Shown piece by piece: positions 1 through 8,086 of a DNA stretch of 15,174 nucleotides. Source of the stretch: Clostridium sp. UBA3947 (GTDB lineage: Bacteria; Bacillota; Clostridia; Clostridiales; Clostridiaceae); contig DGDR01000076.1 of assembly GCA_002385545.1 (NCBI GenBank), forward strand, positions 1-15,174, written 5' to 3'. Made by a program: the position numbers and the translations under genes. Below the pieces are notes generated by a model. That model saw nothing but the letters and a program-made list of their open reading frames with translations. It was not told where the DNA came from and ran no database searches. Every line of letters begins with the position of its first letter. The stretch's first letter is position 1.

Positions 1-2
1 AG

Positions 3-872
3 ATGTGTGTTTTCTTTGAGGAGAGTAACTATTTTAAAAAGTATATAATTAAATTAGTGGACAAGGAACACTATAAGGGCTATAAAGAAGACAATAAAAA
101 TATATATGTAGATATAAAAAATATAGATAAGCACAAGTTGAATTCTAATAGCTTTAAGGAGCAGGATCAAAACATATTTTTATCAAAGGTTGATGGCAAT
201 AATAAGCTAACAATTAAGAAGGATTTTAATAATAATAATTTTGTATATTTAAATCAGTTAACTAATGAATTATTGGTTTTAATAAGTAAAAAGAAAAATC
301 CCTTTGCTCATACCGTTATAGTAGATCCGGGCCATGGGGGAGGAGATCCTGGTACAGAGGCTTATGATAAAAGCTTTTTAGAGAAAGAGGTAACCTTAAA
401 AATTGCTCTAGAAATGAGACATGAATTAATTTTCAATGGTAAGAAGGTAGTAATGACTAGAGAAGATGATTTGGGAAAAAATGAATATTTAGCACTTCAA
501 AGAATTGCAGATATTGCTAATGAGAACAATGGTGATGCCTTTGTTTCAATTCATATTAATTCTTATGATAAAAGCAATATTTACAATGGTGTTAGTGCTT
601 ATTATACTAAGACTAATTCTGTACCAGAGAAGAGTGAAGCTATGGCGAGAAAAATACAGGAAAGGATTTTAACTTCTGATAACTGGAATGATAGAGAAGT
701 AAAATTTGAGGATTTTAAGGTAATTAGATTGGCAAAAATGCCAGCGGTTTTAGTAGAATGTGGTTTCGCTAGCAATCCAGATGATGTTAGAAGGCTAAAT
801 GATAATCAGGCATTAAATAATCTTGCAAAAAATATTTCAGCAGGAATAATAGCATATTTAGATGATAAATAA
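3..872 (+). CDS. N-acetylmuramoyl-L-alanine amidase (Amidase_3, CwlD/AmiC-like), probably 5'-partial
   Basis: A zinc-dependent amidase that cleaves the bond between N-acetylmuramic acid and L-alanine in peptidoglycan. The catalytic domain spans about residues 103-287. The family's zinc ligands are visible: H111 in DPGHGG, E127 in FLEKE and H184 in VSIHIN, with the catalytic glutamate E252 in VECGF. The first ~100 residues are rich in Asn, Lys and Asp and match no domain I can name; they may be a degenerate AMIN-like or linker region. The ATG at position 3 has only two bases before it, no visible ribosome binding site and no signal peptide, so the reading frame probably continues left of the window. 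A terminator follows directly. The Amidase_3 assignment is firm; the start and the physiological role (sporulation, germination or cell separation) are not. Confidence 0.88.
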   Translation: MCVFFEESNYFKKYIIKLVDKEHYKGYKEDNKNIYVDIKNIDKHKLNSNSFKEQDQNIFLSKVDGNNKLTIKKDFNNNNFVYLNQLTNELLVLISKKKNPFAHTVIVDPGHGGGDPGTEAYDKSFLEKEVTLKIALEMRHELIFNGKKVVMTREDDLGKNEYLALQRIADIANENNGDAFVSIHINSYDKSNIYNGVSAYYTKTNSVPEKSEAMARKIQERILTSDNWNDREVKFEDFKVIRLAKMPAVLVECGFASNPDDVRRLNDNQALNNLAKNISAGIIAYLDDK

Positions 873-878
873 TATACC

Positions 879-904
879 AAAGCCGCCATTTTAGGGCGGC
901 TTTA
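879..904 (+). terminator. Rho-independent terminator after the amidase gene
   Basis: A perfect 9-bp stem, AAAGCCGCC (879-887) with GGCGGCTTT (895-903), closes a 7-base loop and begins seven bases after the amidase stop codon. The T run is short (TTTATT), but the GC-rich stem and its position make it the likely end of the amidase transcript. It separates that transcript from the HAD gene. Confidence 0.85.
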
Positions 905-988
905 TTCATAGAAGTCAGGGCTTAAAATATAAAGTTTCTTGTGTTATTTTAATAAACAGTAAGTATTCTATAAAAGGAGGCGATAAAT

Positions 989-1810
989 ATGAAATATAAA
1001 ATGTTGTGCGTAGATATGGATGGAACATTGTTGAATAATAGAAAGGAAATTACTGAACCTACAAAAATGGCTTTGAGAAAGGCAGAGGAGGCTGGTGTTA
1101 AGGTAGTTATTGCCACTGGAAGACTCTTTACCTCTGCTAATTATTACGCTGATTTAGTAGGTTTAAGGACTCCTATAATATCTGCCAATGGAGCTTTTAT
1201 TAGAGAAAAGGATAATAACCAAGTCATATATGAGGCCTTATTAGGAAAAGAAAATTGCTATAGAATTTTAAAAATTATTAAGGCTTATGGAATAATACCT
1301 AACTTTCATACTGCCAATACAATATTCACAGAAAGACATAACGCCCATGTTAAAACTTATATGAAAATTAATGAAAAGCATGATATAAACAATAAAATTC
1401 AGATAGAGTTTGTAGACAACTGGGAAGAGGTCTTTGAAAAACACCATGATAGTATATTAAAATGTATTGCTATAGATGAGGATTTAGATAAGATTCAAAA
1501 GGCTAAGGCGGAACTAGCTAAGTGTGAGGGCTTAGAAACGGTGAGTTCATCAAAGAATAATTTTGAGGTAATGTGCGAGGGCGTATCCAAAGGTAGAGCT
1601 GTAGAGATGCTGGCAGCCTATTATAAGATTCCAAGAGAAGCGGTGATTTGTGTGGGAGATAGCGAAAATGATATGTCTATGATTCAATTTGCTGGTCTTG
1701 GTGTAGCCATGGGAAATGCAGACAAGGAAATAAAGGAAATAGCACAGTTTGTGACCTTGTCTAATGAAGAGGATGGTGTAGCGAAGGTGATTGAAAAGTA
1801 TATACTATAG
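989..1810 (+). CDS. Cof-type HAD-IIB phosphatase (YcsE/YidA family)
   Basis: A 273-residue haloacid-dehalogenase-superfamily hydrolase of the Cof/IIB class. These cytoplasmic enzymes dephosphorylate sugar phosphates or related phosphometabolites. All four HAD motifs are present: D9 and D11 in DMDGTLL, T43 in IATGR, K201 in SKGRA, and D224 and D228 in VGDSENDMS. The residues between about 85 and 195 form the type-IIB cap. Length is normal for the family. The ATG is well supported by AAAGGAGG at 973-980, eight bases upstream. A TATTCT box at 964-969 could be a -10 element, but its best -35 (TTGTGT, 939-944) is 19 bases away, so the promoter is unsure. Substrate cannot be told from the sequence. 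Confidence 0.93.
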   Translation: MKYKMLCVDMDGTLLNNRKEITEPTKMALRKAEEAGVKVVIATGRLFTSANYYADLVGLRTPIISANGAFIREKDNNQVIYEALLGKENCYRILKIIKAYGIIPNFHTANTIFTERHNAHVKTYMKINEKHDINNKIQIEFVDNWEEVFEKHHDSILKCIAIDEDLDKIQKAKAELAKCEGLETVSSSKNNFEVMCEGVSKGRAVEMLAAYYKIPREAVICVGDSENDMSMIQFAGLGVAMGNADKEIKEIAQFVTLSNEEDGVAKVIEKYIL

Positions 1811-1912
1811 GCTGTAAAAATCATAGCTTTACTATTTCGAAGTTATGAGGTAATATATGAAGTGGAATAATAATTGTTTTATAATGTAAAAAAACAGCAA
1901 GGAGGTGTTTGG

Positions 1913-2380
1913 TTGAATTTAAATATAGTTCTATTTCAACCTGAAATACCGCAAAACACAGGAAATATTGGTAGAACTTGCGTCCTGACAGATTCTACTC
2001 TTCATTTGATTAAACCTCTAGGTTTTAGTATTGATGATAAGCAGTTAAAAAGGTCAGGTTTAGATTACTGGCCACAACTAAAATTAGAAATACATGAATC
2101 TTATGAAGAGCTCCGACAAAAATATCCTGACGCTACCTTCTACTTCTCAACCACTAAAGCAACTAAGAGATATACAGATGTTGCTTTTAAACAAGGTGAC
2201 TTTATTGTTTTTGGACGTGAATCTTCTGGTTTACCAGATTATATCCGTGAGAGCAACAAGGAAAATCTTATTCGATTGCCTATGCTTCAGAGTAGTACAC
2301 GGTCTTTAAATTTGTCAAATTCAGTAGCAATCATGGTATATGAAGCGCTGAGACAAATGGATTTTCCAAATATGAAATAG
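1913..2380 (+). CDS. trmL: tRNA (cytidine(34)-2'-O)-methyltransferase TrmL (SPOUT family)
   Basis: A SPOUT-class, SAM-dependent enzyme that 2'-O-methylates the wobble base of tRNA-Leu isoacceptors. Signature motifs are present: PEIPQNTGNIGRT near the N terminus (residues 10-22), FGRESSGLP at 100-108 and SLNLSNSVA at 131-139, the last two forming the trefoil-knot cofactor site. I place the start at the TTG at 1913, not at the in-frame TTG at 1874. GGAGGTG lies seven bases upstream of 1913, the product is then 155 residues (E. coli TrmL is 157), and the conserved sequence begins immediately. The 13 codons upstream show no similarity to the family. It is ten bases from the next gene, so the two are probably co-transcribed. 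The 102-base gap after the HAD gene has no clear terminator. Confidence 0.92.
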   Translation: MNLNIVLFQPEIPQNTGNIGRTCVLTDSTLHLIKPLGFSIDDKQLKRSGLDYWPQLKLEIHESYEELRQKYPDATFYFSTTKATKRYTDVAFKQGDFIVFGRESSGLPDYIRESNKENLIRLPMLQSSTRSLNLSNSVAIMVYEALRQMDFPNMK

Positions 2381-2390
2381 GGGGGAACAA

Positions 2391-3272
2391 ATGTCTAGTA
2401 TAATTATTACAGATTCAACTTGTGACCTTACATTAGAGTATGTACAAGAAAATGCAGATGTTCTTGATACAATTGGTATGCCAGTGAATGTAGATGGTTA
2501 CGAGTATTTGGACGATTTTGGTAAGAGTTTATCTCATGATGAATTTTATGCAAAACTACGATCCGGTGTTATGCCTTCCACTGCTCAGATTAATGCTTTT
2601 AGGTTTAGGGAAATATTTGAAAAGCATTACAAAGCAGGCAAATCCATAATTTATATAGGATTTACATCTGGAATGAGCGGAACCTTTAATAATGCTTTAC
2701 TTGCTCGTGGAGAAATATTAGAGGAATATCCTGATGCTGATATTACTGTTATAGATTCCTTATCCGCTTCTATAGGTCAAGGAGTACTAGTGGTAGAAGC
2801 TATTGATCAATTAAGACAGGGTAAATCAAAGGAAGAAATTGTGGATTGGATAGAAAGTAATAAATTAAAATCAAATCATTGGTTTGCAGTAGATGACTTA
2901 AATTATCTGAAAAAAGGTGGTAGAATTTCTGCTACTACAGCGGTAGTAGGGACAGCCCTTAACATCAAGCCTATATTAACAGTAGATCATAGTGGAAAGT
3001 TGATTCCTTACAGCAATGTTCGAGGGAGAAAAAAATCCATGAAGTTCTTAGCTGATAAAGTTCATGAACATATGGAAAATCCAGAAGAAGTAACTTTAAT
3101 CATCGGACATGGTAACTGTTTAGAGGATGCAGAAATGCTAAAGGAATATATACTTGAAGGATGTACACCAAAAAAGATATTGATATCAGAATTATCAGCT
3201 ACTATAGCTTCTCATGTAGGGCCAAATATGATAGCTGCTGCCTTTGTAGGAAGCACTAGAGAAGTGAAATAA
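2391..3272 (+). CDS. DegV family protein (FakB-like fatty-acid-binding protein)
   Basis: A 293-residue DegV-family protein. Members bind a fatty acid in a deep pocket, and the FakB branch presents it to the kinase FakA for acyl-phosphate formation. Family marks are the N-terminal TDSTCDL (residues 7-13), PSTAQ at 62-66 and the loop FTSGMSGT at 91-98, whose Ser93 corresponds to the carboxylate-binding serine of FakB. The C-terminal half has the usual LKKGGRIS and LNIKPIL segments. The ATG follows AGGGGGG at 2379-2385, five bases away, beginning at the last two bases of the trmL stop codon, which suggests translational linkage. No fakA is in the window, so the FakB role is inferred from family membership. 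No convincing terminator follows, only T-rich DNA at 3331-3348. Confidence 0.92.
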   Translation: MSSIIITDSTCDLTLEYVQENADVLDTIGMPVNVDGYEYLDDFGKSLSHDEFYAKLRSGVMPSTAQINAFRFREIFEKHYKAGKSIIYIGFTSGMSGTFNNALLARGEILEEYPDADITVIDSLSASIGQGVLVVEAIDQLRQGKSKEEIVDWIESNKLKSNHWFAVDDLNYLKKGGRISATTAVVGTALNIKPILTVDHSGKLIPYSNVRGRKKSMKFLADKVHEHMENPEEVTLIIGHGNCLEDAEMLKEYILEGCTPKKILISELSATIASHVGPNMIAAAFVGSTREVK

Positions 3273-3356
3273 TTTCAGGAATAATTAAGAATTCATAATT
3301 TTATTAATGTTTGCAATAAAGTGTAAAAATTTTTTTCATTTTTTTTCATCTTAGTA

Positions 3357-3385
3357 TTTACATTTTAATGAAAAGGTGGTATACT
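3357..3385 (+). promoter_or_regulatory. Sigma-A promoter of gltBD (extended -10)
   Basis: TTTACA (3357-3362), a 17-base spacer and TATACT (3380-3385), with TG at 3377-3378 giving an extended -10. Each hexamer is one base from consensus. Transcription should start near 3391-3393, putting about 150 bases of leader before the gltB start codon. The leader would open almost directly into the hexaloop hairpin at 3396. Confidence 0.8.
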
Positions 3386-3395
3386 AAGTGCAATA

Positions 3396-3411
3396 ACAGC
3401 AAAGGCGCTGT
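3396..3411 (+). promoter_or_regulatory. ANTAR-type hexaloop hairpin in the gltB leader
   Basis: ACAGC (3396-3400) pairs with GCTGT (3407-3411) around the six-base loop AAAGGC. ANTAR-domain antiterminators recognise hairpins with a hexaloop carrying A at position 1 and G at position 4, and this loop has both. Its bases overlap the 5' arm of the long terminator-like hairpin beginning at 3398, so the two folds exclude each other. The same loop occurs before amt. The second hairpin that usually completes an ANTAR site is not obvious here. Confidence 0.62.
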
Positions 3412-3451
3412 AGGTTTAATAACCTGCGGCGCCTTTGCTATTTTGCTTTTT
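3398..3451 (+). terminator. Attenuator hairpin in the gltB leader
   Basis: A 19-bp stem with two G-T wobbles: 3398-3416 pairs with 3421-3439 across the loop TAAT. It is followed by TTTT (3441-3444) and TTTTT (3447-3451). It lies between the promoter and gltB, so it should reduce gltBD transcription unless the nascent RNA is held in another fold. The small hexaloop hairpin at 3396-3411 uses the same 5' bases, the arrangement expected for regulated antitermination. Confidence 0.75.
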
Positions 3452-3453
3452 AC

Positions 3454-3481
3454 AGCAATTTTCGAATGCTAAAAAATTGCT
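3454..3481 (+). promoter_or_regulatory. Second leader hairpin upstream of gltB
   Basis: AGCAATTTT (3454-3462) and AAAATTGCT (3473-3481) form a perfect 9-bp stem with a ten-base loop. It sits between the attenuator and the gltB ribosome binding site and lacks a following T run, so it is not a terminator. Its AGCAA could alternatively pair with TTGCT at 3435-3439 in the attenuator's 3' arm, so it may take part in switching. That is inference. Confidence 0.4.
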
Positions 3482-3543
3482 AGGTGTGATTCTGACTAAA
3501 GAATAAACTGTAAAAGGAATTTAGATAAGGGGGACTATGAATT

Positions 3544-6500
3544 ATGTATGGAATGGGTTTACCGTCAGCTCAAGGATTATATGACCCGAATAATGAAAAG
3601 GACAGTTGTGGTGTTGGATTTGTAGCAAATATTAAGGGGGAAAAAAGCCATGGCTTGGTTAAGAAGGCCTTGGAGGTTCTCAACAATCTTACCCACAGAG
3701 GTGCCGTAGGGTCCGACCCAAAGACTGGAGATGGCGCAGGGATTCTGACTCAAATTCCAGATGAATTTTTTAGAATATGTAGTGAGAGTTTGGGGATTAA
3801 GCTTCCGAAGGCACCAAACTATGGTGTGGGTATGGTGTTCCTTCCAAGAGAGCCCGCTGCTAGATTACAGTGCGAAGGGATTTTCGAGAGAATTATAGAA
3901 GATGAAGGACAAAAGGTTCTGGGCTGGAGAGATGTGCCAGTGGACAATAGAGTTATTGGAGAGACAGCTAAGGGGACAGAACCTACTATAAGGCAAATTT
4001 TTGTAGAAAGCACCTGCAGCTCTCAAAGAGAATTTGAGAGAAAACTTTATATTATTAGAAAAAGAACAGAAAATGAAGTTAATAGGCTTGTTAAGAGAGG
4101 CTCAGAATACTTCTATGTATGCAGCCTATCTAGCAGAACTATTGTTTATAAGGGACTTTTCGTAGCTCAGCAAATTAAAAGCTATTATATAGATCTTGAT
4201 GATATTAATTTTAAAAGTGCTATAGCGGTAGTACATCAGAGATATAGTACAAATACCTTCCCTACATGGGGCTTGGCACAACCTTTTAGATTTTTAGCCC
4301 ATAACGGAGAGATAAATACAATAAAGGGTAATAGAAACTGGATGTATGCCCGTGAAGGTGTTTTGGAGTCAGATGTTCTTGGTAGCGATATTAAAAAGCT
4401 TTATCCAATAATAAGCAGAACCGGAAGTGATTCTGAGTCCTTAGATAATATTTTCGAATTACTAGAGTGCGATGGAAGAAGCATGAGCCATGCTATGATG
4501 ATGCTTGTTCCTGAAGCTTGGAACCATGATGATAAAATGGAGGATTATAAAAAGGCCTTTTATGAATATCACGGTTCCTTAATAGAACCTTGGGATGGAC
4601 CAGCAGCTATAGCCTTCTCAGATGGCGTACAAGTTGGTGCAACAGTAGATAGAAATGGTTTAAGACCAGCTAGATATGTAGTGACTAAGGATGGACTAGC
4701 AATACTAGCTTCTGAAGCTGGTGTGTTGGATATAAAACCAGAGGAAGTCCAACGTAAAGGTAAGCTTAAGCCTGGAAAAATGTTTCTTATAGATACTAAA
4801 GAGGGAAGAATCATTGAAGATGAGGAGATAAAAAAGACTATTTGTACAAGTAAGCCTTATGCGGAAATGATTGCTAAGAATAAAAGAAAATTAGAGGATT
4901 ACCCAGAGGCTGAGGATGAGTTTAGCGCTGGCACCGAGTTTTTAAAAGAAAAGCAGGGAGCCTTTGGCTATACTCTTGAAGATTTAAACACTATCATAGC
5001 AACTATGGCAAAGACTGGAGCGGAGCCTATAGGTTCTATGGGTAATGATACTCCTCTAGCAGTACTATCAAATAAACCTCAGCTGTTATTTTCATATTTT
5101 AAGCAGTTGTTCGCGCAGGTTACAAATCCTCCTATAGATCCTATAAGAGAAGAATTAGTTATGTCATTAATGAACTACATTGGATCTCAGGGAAATATCT
5201 TGAACAAGGAAGTTTCTGACAATCCTTTCATTGAAATAGAGAGCCCAGTGCTTAATGATAAGGACATGGCTAAAATAAAGAACTTCAAGGATAAGAATTT
5301 TAAAACCACTGTTATTCCTATAACCTTTAAATATGATACTGGTGTAGAAGGCTTTAAGAAGGCCTTAGCAAATATCGCTGAAAGGGCTTCAAAGAGGATT
5401 AAGGAAGGTTATAACATAATTGTTCTTAGCGACAGAAAGGTAGATGCTTATGATGCCGCAATACCTAGCTTGCTAGCAGTAGCAGCTTTACAACAGCATT
5501 TAATCAAAGAGCAGACTAGGACTAAGGTATCCATAATCGTTGAAACTGGAGAAGCTAGAGAGACAATGCACATTGCCCTTCTATTAGGCTATGGTGCCAC
5601 CGCTGTTAATCCTTATCTTGCCTTCGAAACAATTGATCAATTGATTAAGGATGGTGATATCCAAGGAGTTACCCCTGAAAAGGCTAAGGAGAATTATATA
5701 GAAGCTATAAACCATGGCCTTTTGAAAATACTTTCCAAGATGGGTATATGTACAATTCAAAGCTATCATGGTGCTCAAATCTTTGAGGCTGTAGGTCTTA
5801 ATAAAGAATTTATAGATGCTTACTTTGAAGGAACACCATCTAGAATAGGAGGGGTAGGAGTAGATGTCATTGCACAAGAGGTGCTTATAAGACACAAAAA
5901 TGCTTATAACAATTTGAGAAAGCCTCTTAAGGAATTGGAGACTGGTGGTCATTATGCATGGAGAAAGGATGGAGAATTCCATTTATTTAATCCAATGACT
6001 ATATCAAAGCTTCAAATAGCTGTAAGACAAGGTAGATATGATATATTTAAACAATATACAGCCCTTGTTAATGATCAATCCCAGAATCTATGCACCTTAA
6101 GATCTCTATTGAAATTTAAGAAGATTAATAAGCCTATTCCTATAGATGAGGTTGAACCAGTAAGTGAAATAGTAAAGAGATTTTGTACAGGAGCTATGTC
6201 CTTTGGATCTATCAGTAAGGAGGCTCATGAGACCATAGCCATAGCTATGAATAGGCTTGGTGGAAAGAGTAACTCCGGAGAAGGTGGAGAGGACTATGAA
6301 AGATATATAATAGATGAAAACGGCGATAACAGAAGAAGCGCCATTAAGCAAATAGCCTCAGCTCGTTTTGGTGTAACAGCTGAATATCTTGTTAATGCTA
6401 AGGAGCTACAGATAAAAATGGCTCAGGGAGCTAAGCCTGGTGAAGGAGGACAGCTTCCAGGAAGAAAGGTAGATGAGGCTATAGCAAGAGTAAGACATTC

Positions 6501-8085
6501 AACTCCAGGAATTGACTTAATATCACCACCTCCTCACCACGATATCTATTCTATTGAGGATTTAGCACAGTTAATCTTTGATCTTAAAAATGTTAATTCC
6601 TCAGCAAGAATAAGCGTTAAGCTAGTTTCTGAGGTGGGAGTAGGAACAATTGCAGCCGGTGTTGCTAAGGCTCATGCAGATGTTATTCTCATAAGCGGCT
6701 ACGATGGAGGTACTGGAGCATCACCTATATCCTCAATAAAGCATGCAGGCTTACCTTGGGAATTAGGTTTATCAGAAACTCACCAAGTTCTGCTTATGAA
6801 TAATCTTAGAAGTAGAGTACGTCTTCAAACTGATGGTCAGCTAAAGACTGGTAGAGATATTGTAATTGCTGCAATGCTTGGTGCTGAAGAATTTGGATTT
6901 GCAACTTCAGCCCTGGTAGTAATGGGTTGTACAATGCTTAGAAATTGTCATATGAACACCTGCGAAATGGGAATAGCAACTCAGGATCCTGAGTTAAGAA
7001 AGAAATTCAGAGGAAAGCCAGAGCACATTATTAATTTCTTCACTTATCTTGCTATGGAAGTTAGAGAAATTATGGCAGAGCTTGGCTTCAGAACTATAAA
7101 TGAGATGGTAGGAAGGGTAGATATGCTTGAGGTTAACAAGGATATCGACCATTGGAAGGCTAAGCAGTTAGATCTTTCAGCAATACTGTATAAGCCAGAT
7201 GTTCCTACAAGGATTAAGCCTTACTGTGTAATGGCTCAAGATCATGGATTGAGAGAGGCCATAGATTATAAGCTAATCCAGATTGCAGAACAGGCACTAG
7301 AAAATAAGGTTCCTGTAACTGGTGAGTTTGAAATCAAAAACACAAACCGTTCTGTTGGAGCTATGCTCAGTGGTGAAATTGCTAAGCGATATGGCCATGA
7401 AGGTCTTCCTGAGGATACAATAACCTTCCGCTTCAAAGGCTCAGCAGGACAAAGCTTTGGTGCCTTCGGAGCTAAAGGCTTGACCCTAATTCTTGAAGGA
7501 GAAGCTAATGACTATGTAGGTAAAGGCTTGTCTGGTGCTAAATTAGTGCTGAAAACACCAAAGGAGGCTACCTACGAGCAAGATCTAAACACTATAGCAG
7601 GAAACACCATTTTATATGGTGCTACCAGTGGTAAGGTCTTTGTTAATGGTTTTGTAGGTGAAAGATTTGCAGTAAGAAACAGTGGTGCAGAGGCTGTAGT
7701 TGAAGGTGTTGGCGATCACTGCTGTGAATATATGACTGGAGGAAGAGTTATAGTTCTCGGAAAAACAGGTAAGAACTTTGCTGCAGGTATGAGCGGAGGT
7801 ATCGCTTATGTCCTTGAAGAAGGTGAAGATTTTACTGATAAGTGCAATATGGAGTTTATAGAAATTGAGCCTCTACAAGAGGAAGATGATATAAAGGCTG
7901 TTTATGATATGATAGCTGAGCACTATAAGCTAACTGAAAGCAAGAAGGCTAAGACAATACTAGATAATTGGGAACAGTATTTAGGTAAGTTCAAACGAGT
8001 AATCCCAACAGTTTATAAACAAATACTGAATGCAAGAAAAGCTGAAAATGCAGGCTTGCAAGCTCAGGGAAAGGTAGGTGCTTAG
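3544..8085 (+). CDS. gltB: Glutamate synthase (NADPH) large (alpha) subunit
   Basis: The large subunit of GOGAT: it hydrolyses glutamine and passes ammonia through an internal tunnel to 2-oxoglutarate, giving glutamate. The 1513-residue length is normal. Domains in order: a short propeptide (1-21) before the nucleophile C22 in KDSCGVGF; the class-II glutamine amidotransferase domain to about 430, with HQRYS at 231 and HNGEIN at 253; a central domain to about 790; the FMN-binding synthase barrel (about 870-1190), with ISGYDGGTG near 1050 and the 3Fe-4S cysteines C1129, C1135 and C1140; and the GXGXG beta-helix to about 1490. AAGGGGG at 3527-3533 precedes the ATG by ten bases. An out-of-frame ATG at 3537 sits nearer to it. 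The downstream gltD overlaps or abuts this gene, as expected for a subunit pair. Confidence 0.97.
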   Translation: MYGMGLPSAQGLYDPNNEKDSCGVGFVANIKGEKSHGLVKKALEVLNNLTHRGAVGSDPKTGDGAGILTQIPDEFFRICSESLGIKLPKAPNYGVGMVFLPREPAARLQCEGIFERIIEDEGQKVLGWRDVPVDNRVIGETAKGTEPTIRQIFVESTCSSQREFERKLYIIRKRTENEVNRLVKRGSEYFYVCSLSSRTIVYKGLFVAQQIKSYYIDLDDINFKSAIAVVHQRYSTNTFPTWGLAQPFRFLAHNGEINTIKGNRNWMYAREGVLESDVLGSDIKKLYPIISRTGSDSESLDNIFELLECDGRSMSHAMMMLVPEAWNHDDKMEDYKKAFYEYHGSLIEPWDGPAAIAFSDGVQVGATVDRNGLRPARYVVTKDGLAILASEAGVLDIKPEEVQRKGKLKPGKMFLIDTKEGRIIEDEEIKKTICTSKPYAEMIAKNKRKLEDYPEAEDEFSAGTEFLKEKQGAFGYTLEDLNTIIATMAKTGAEPIGSMGNDTPLAVLSNKPQLLFSYFKQLFAQVTNPPIDPIREELVMSLMNYIGSQGNILNKEVSDNPFIEIESPVLNDKDMAKIKNFKDKNFKTTVIPITFKYDTGVEGFKKALANIAERASKRIKEGYNIIVLSDRKVDAYDAAIPSLLAVAALQQHLIKEQTRTKVSIIVETGEARETMHIALLLGYGATAVNPYLAFETIDQLIKDGDIQGVTPEKAKENYIEAINHGLLKILSKMGICTIQSYHGAQIFEAVGLNKEFIDAYFEGTPSRIGGVGVDVIAQEVLIRHKNAYNNLRKPLKELETGGHYAWRKDGEFHLFNPMTISKLQIAVRQGRYDIFKQYTALVNDQSQNLCTLRSLLKFKKINKPIPIDEVEPVSEIVKRFCTGAMSFGSISKEAHETIAIAMNRLGGKSNSGEGGEDYERYIIDENGDNRRSAIKQIASARFGVTAEYLVNAKELQIKMAQGAKPGEGGQLPGRKVDEAIARVRHSTPGIDLISPPPHHDIYSIEDLAQLIFDLKNVNSSARISVKLVSEVGVGTIAAGVAKAHADVILISGYDGGTGASPISSIKHAGLPWELGLSETHQVLLMNNLRSRVRLQTDGQLKTGRDIVIAAMLGAEEFGFATSALVVMGCTMLRNCHMNTCEMGIATQDPELRKKFRGKPEHIINFFTYLAMEVREIMAELGFRTINEMVGRVDMLEVNKDIDHWKAKQLDLSAILYKPDVPTRIKPYCVMAQDHGLREAIDYKLIQIAEQALENKVPVTGEFEIKNTNRSVGAMLSGEIAKRYGHEGLPEDTITFRFKGSAGQSFGAFGAKGLTLILEGEANDYVGKGLSGAKLVLKTPKEATYEQDLNTIAGNTILYGATSGKVFVNGFVGERFAVRNSGAEAVVEGVGDHCCEYMTGGRVIVLGKTGKNFAAGMSGGIAYVLEEGEDFTDKCNMEFIEIEPLQEEDDIKAVYDMIAEHYKLTESKKAKTILDNWEQYLGKFKRVIPTVYKQILNARKAENAGLQAQGKVGA

Positions 8086-8086
8086 G

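Noticed and set aside
1874..1912. An upstream TTG start for TrmL adding 13 residues, with a nearby TATAAT (1880-1885) as a promoter.
   Set aside because: The TTG at 1913 has an ideal ribosome binding site and gives the normal family length. The TATAAT has no usable -35 and would lie inside the extended frame.
3350..3388. An inverted repeat, CTTAGTAT with ATACTAAG, around the gltB promoter, considered as the missing first ANTAR hairpin or an operator.
   Set aside because: Its right arm contains the -10 box, its 23-base loop has no A1/G4 hexaloop, and it would lie upstream of the predicted start. An operator role cannot be excluded, but nothing else supports it.
3537..3584. A 15-codon out-of-frame ORF starting at an ATG seven bases before the gltB start.
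   Set aside because: Its ATG is only three bases from AAGGGGG, too close for good initiation, and the peptide has no recognisable features. It is probably incidental, although it overlaps the gltB start.
5584..5982. A 132-codon open frame on the - strand inside gltB.
   Set aside because: It lies entirely opposite a highly conserved gltB domain, and its translation looks like a random complement. The same applies to other antisense frames, such as 12088-12480 opposite glnB.
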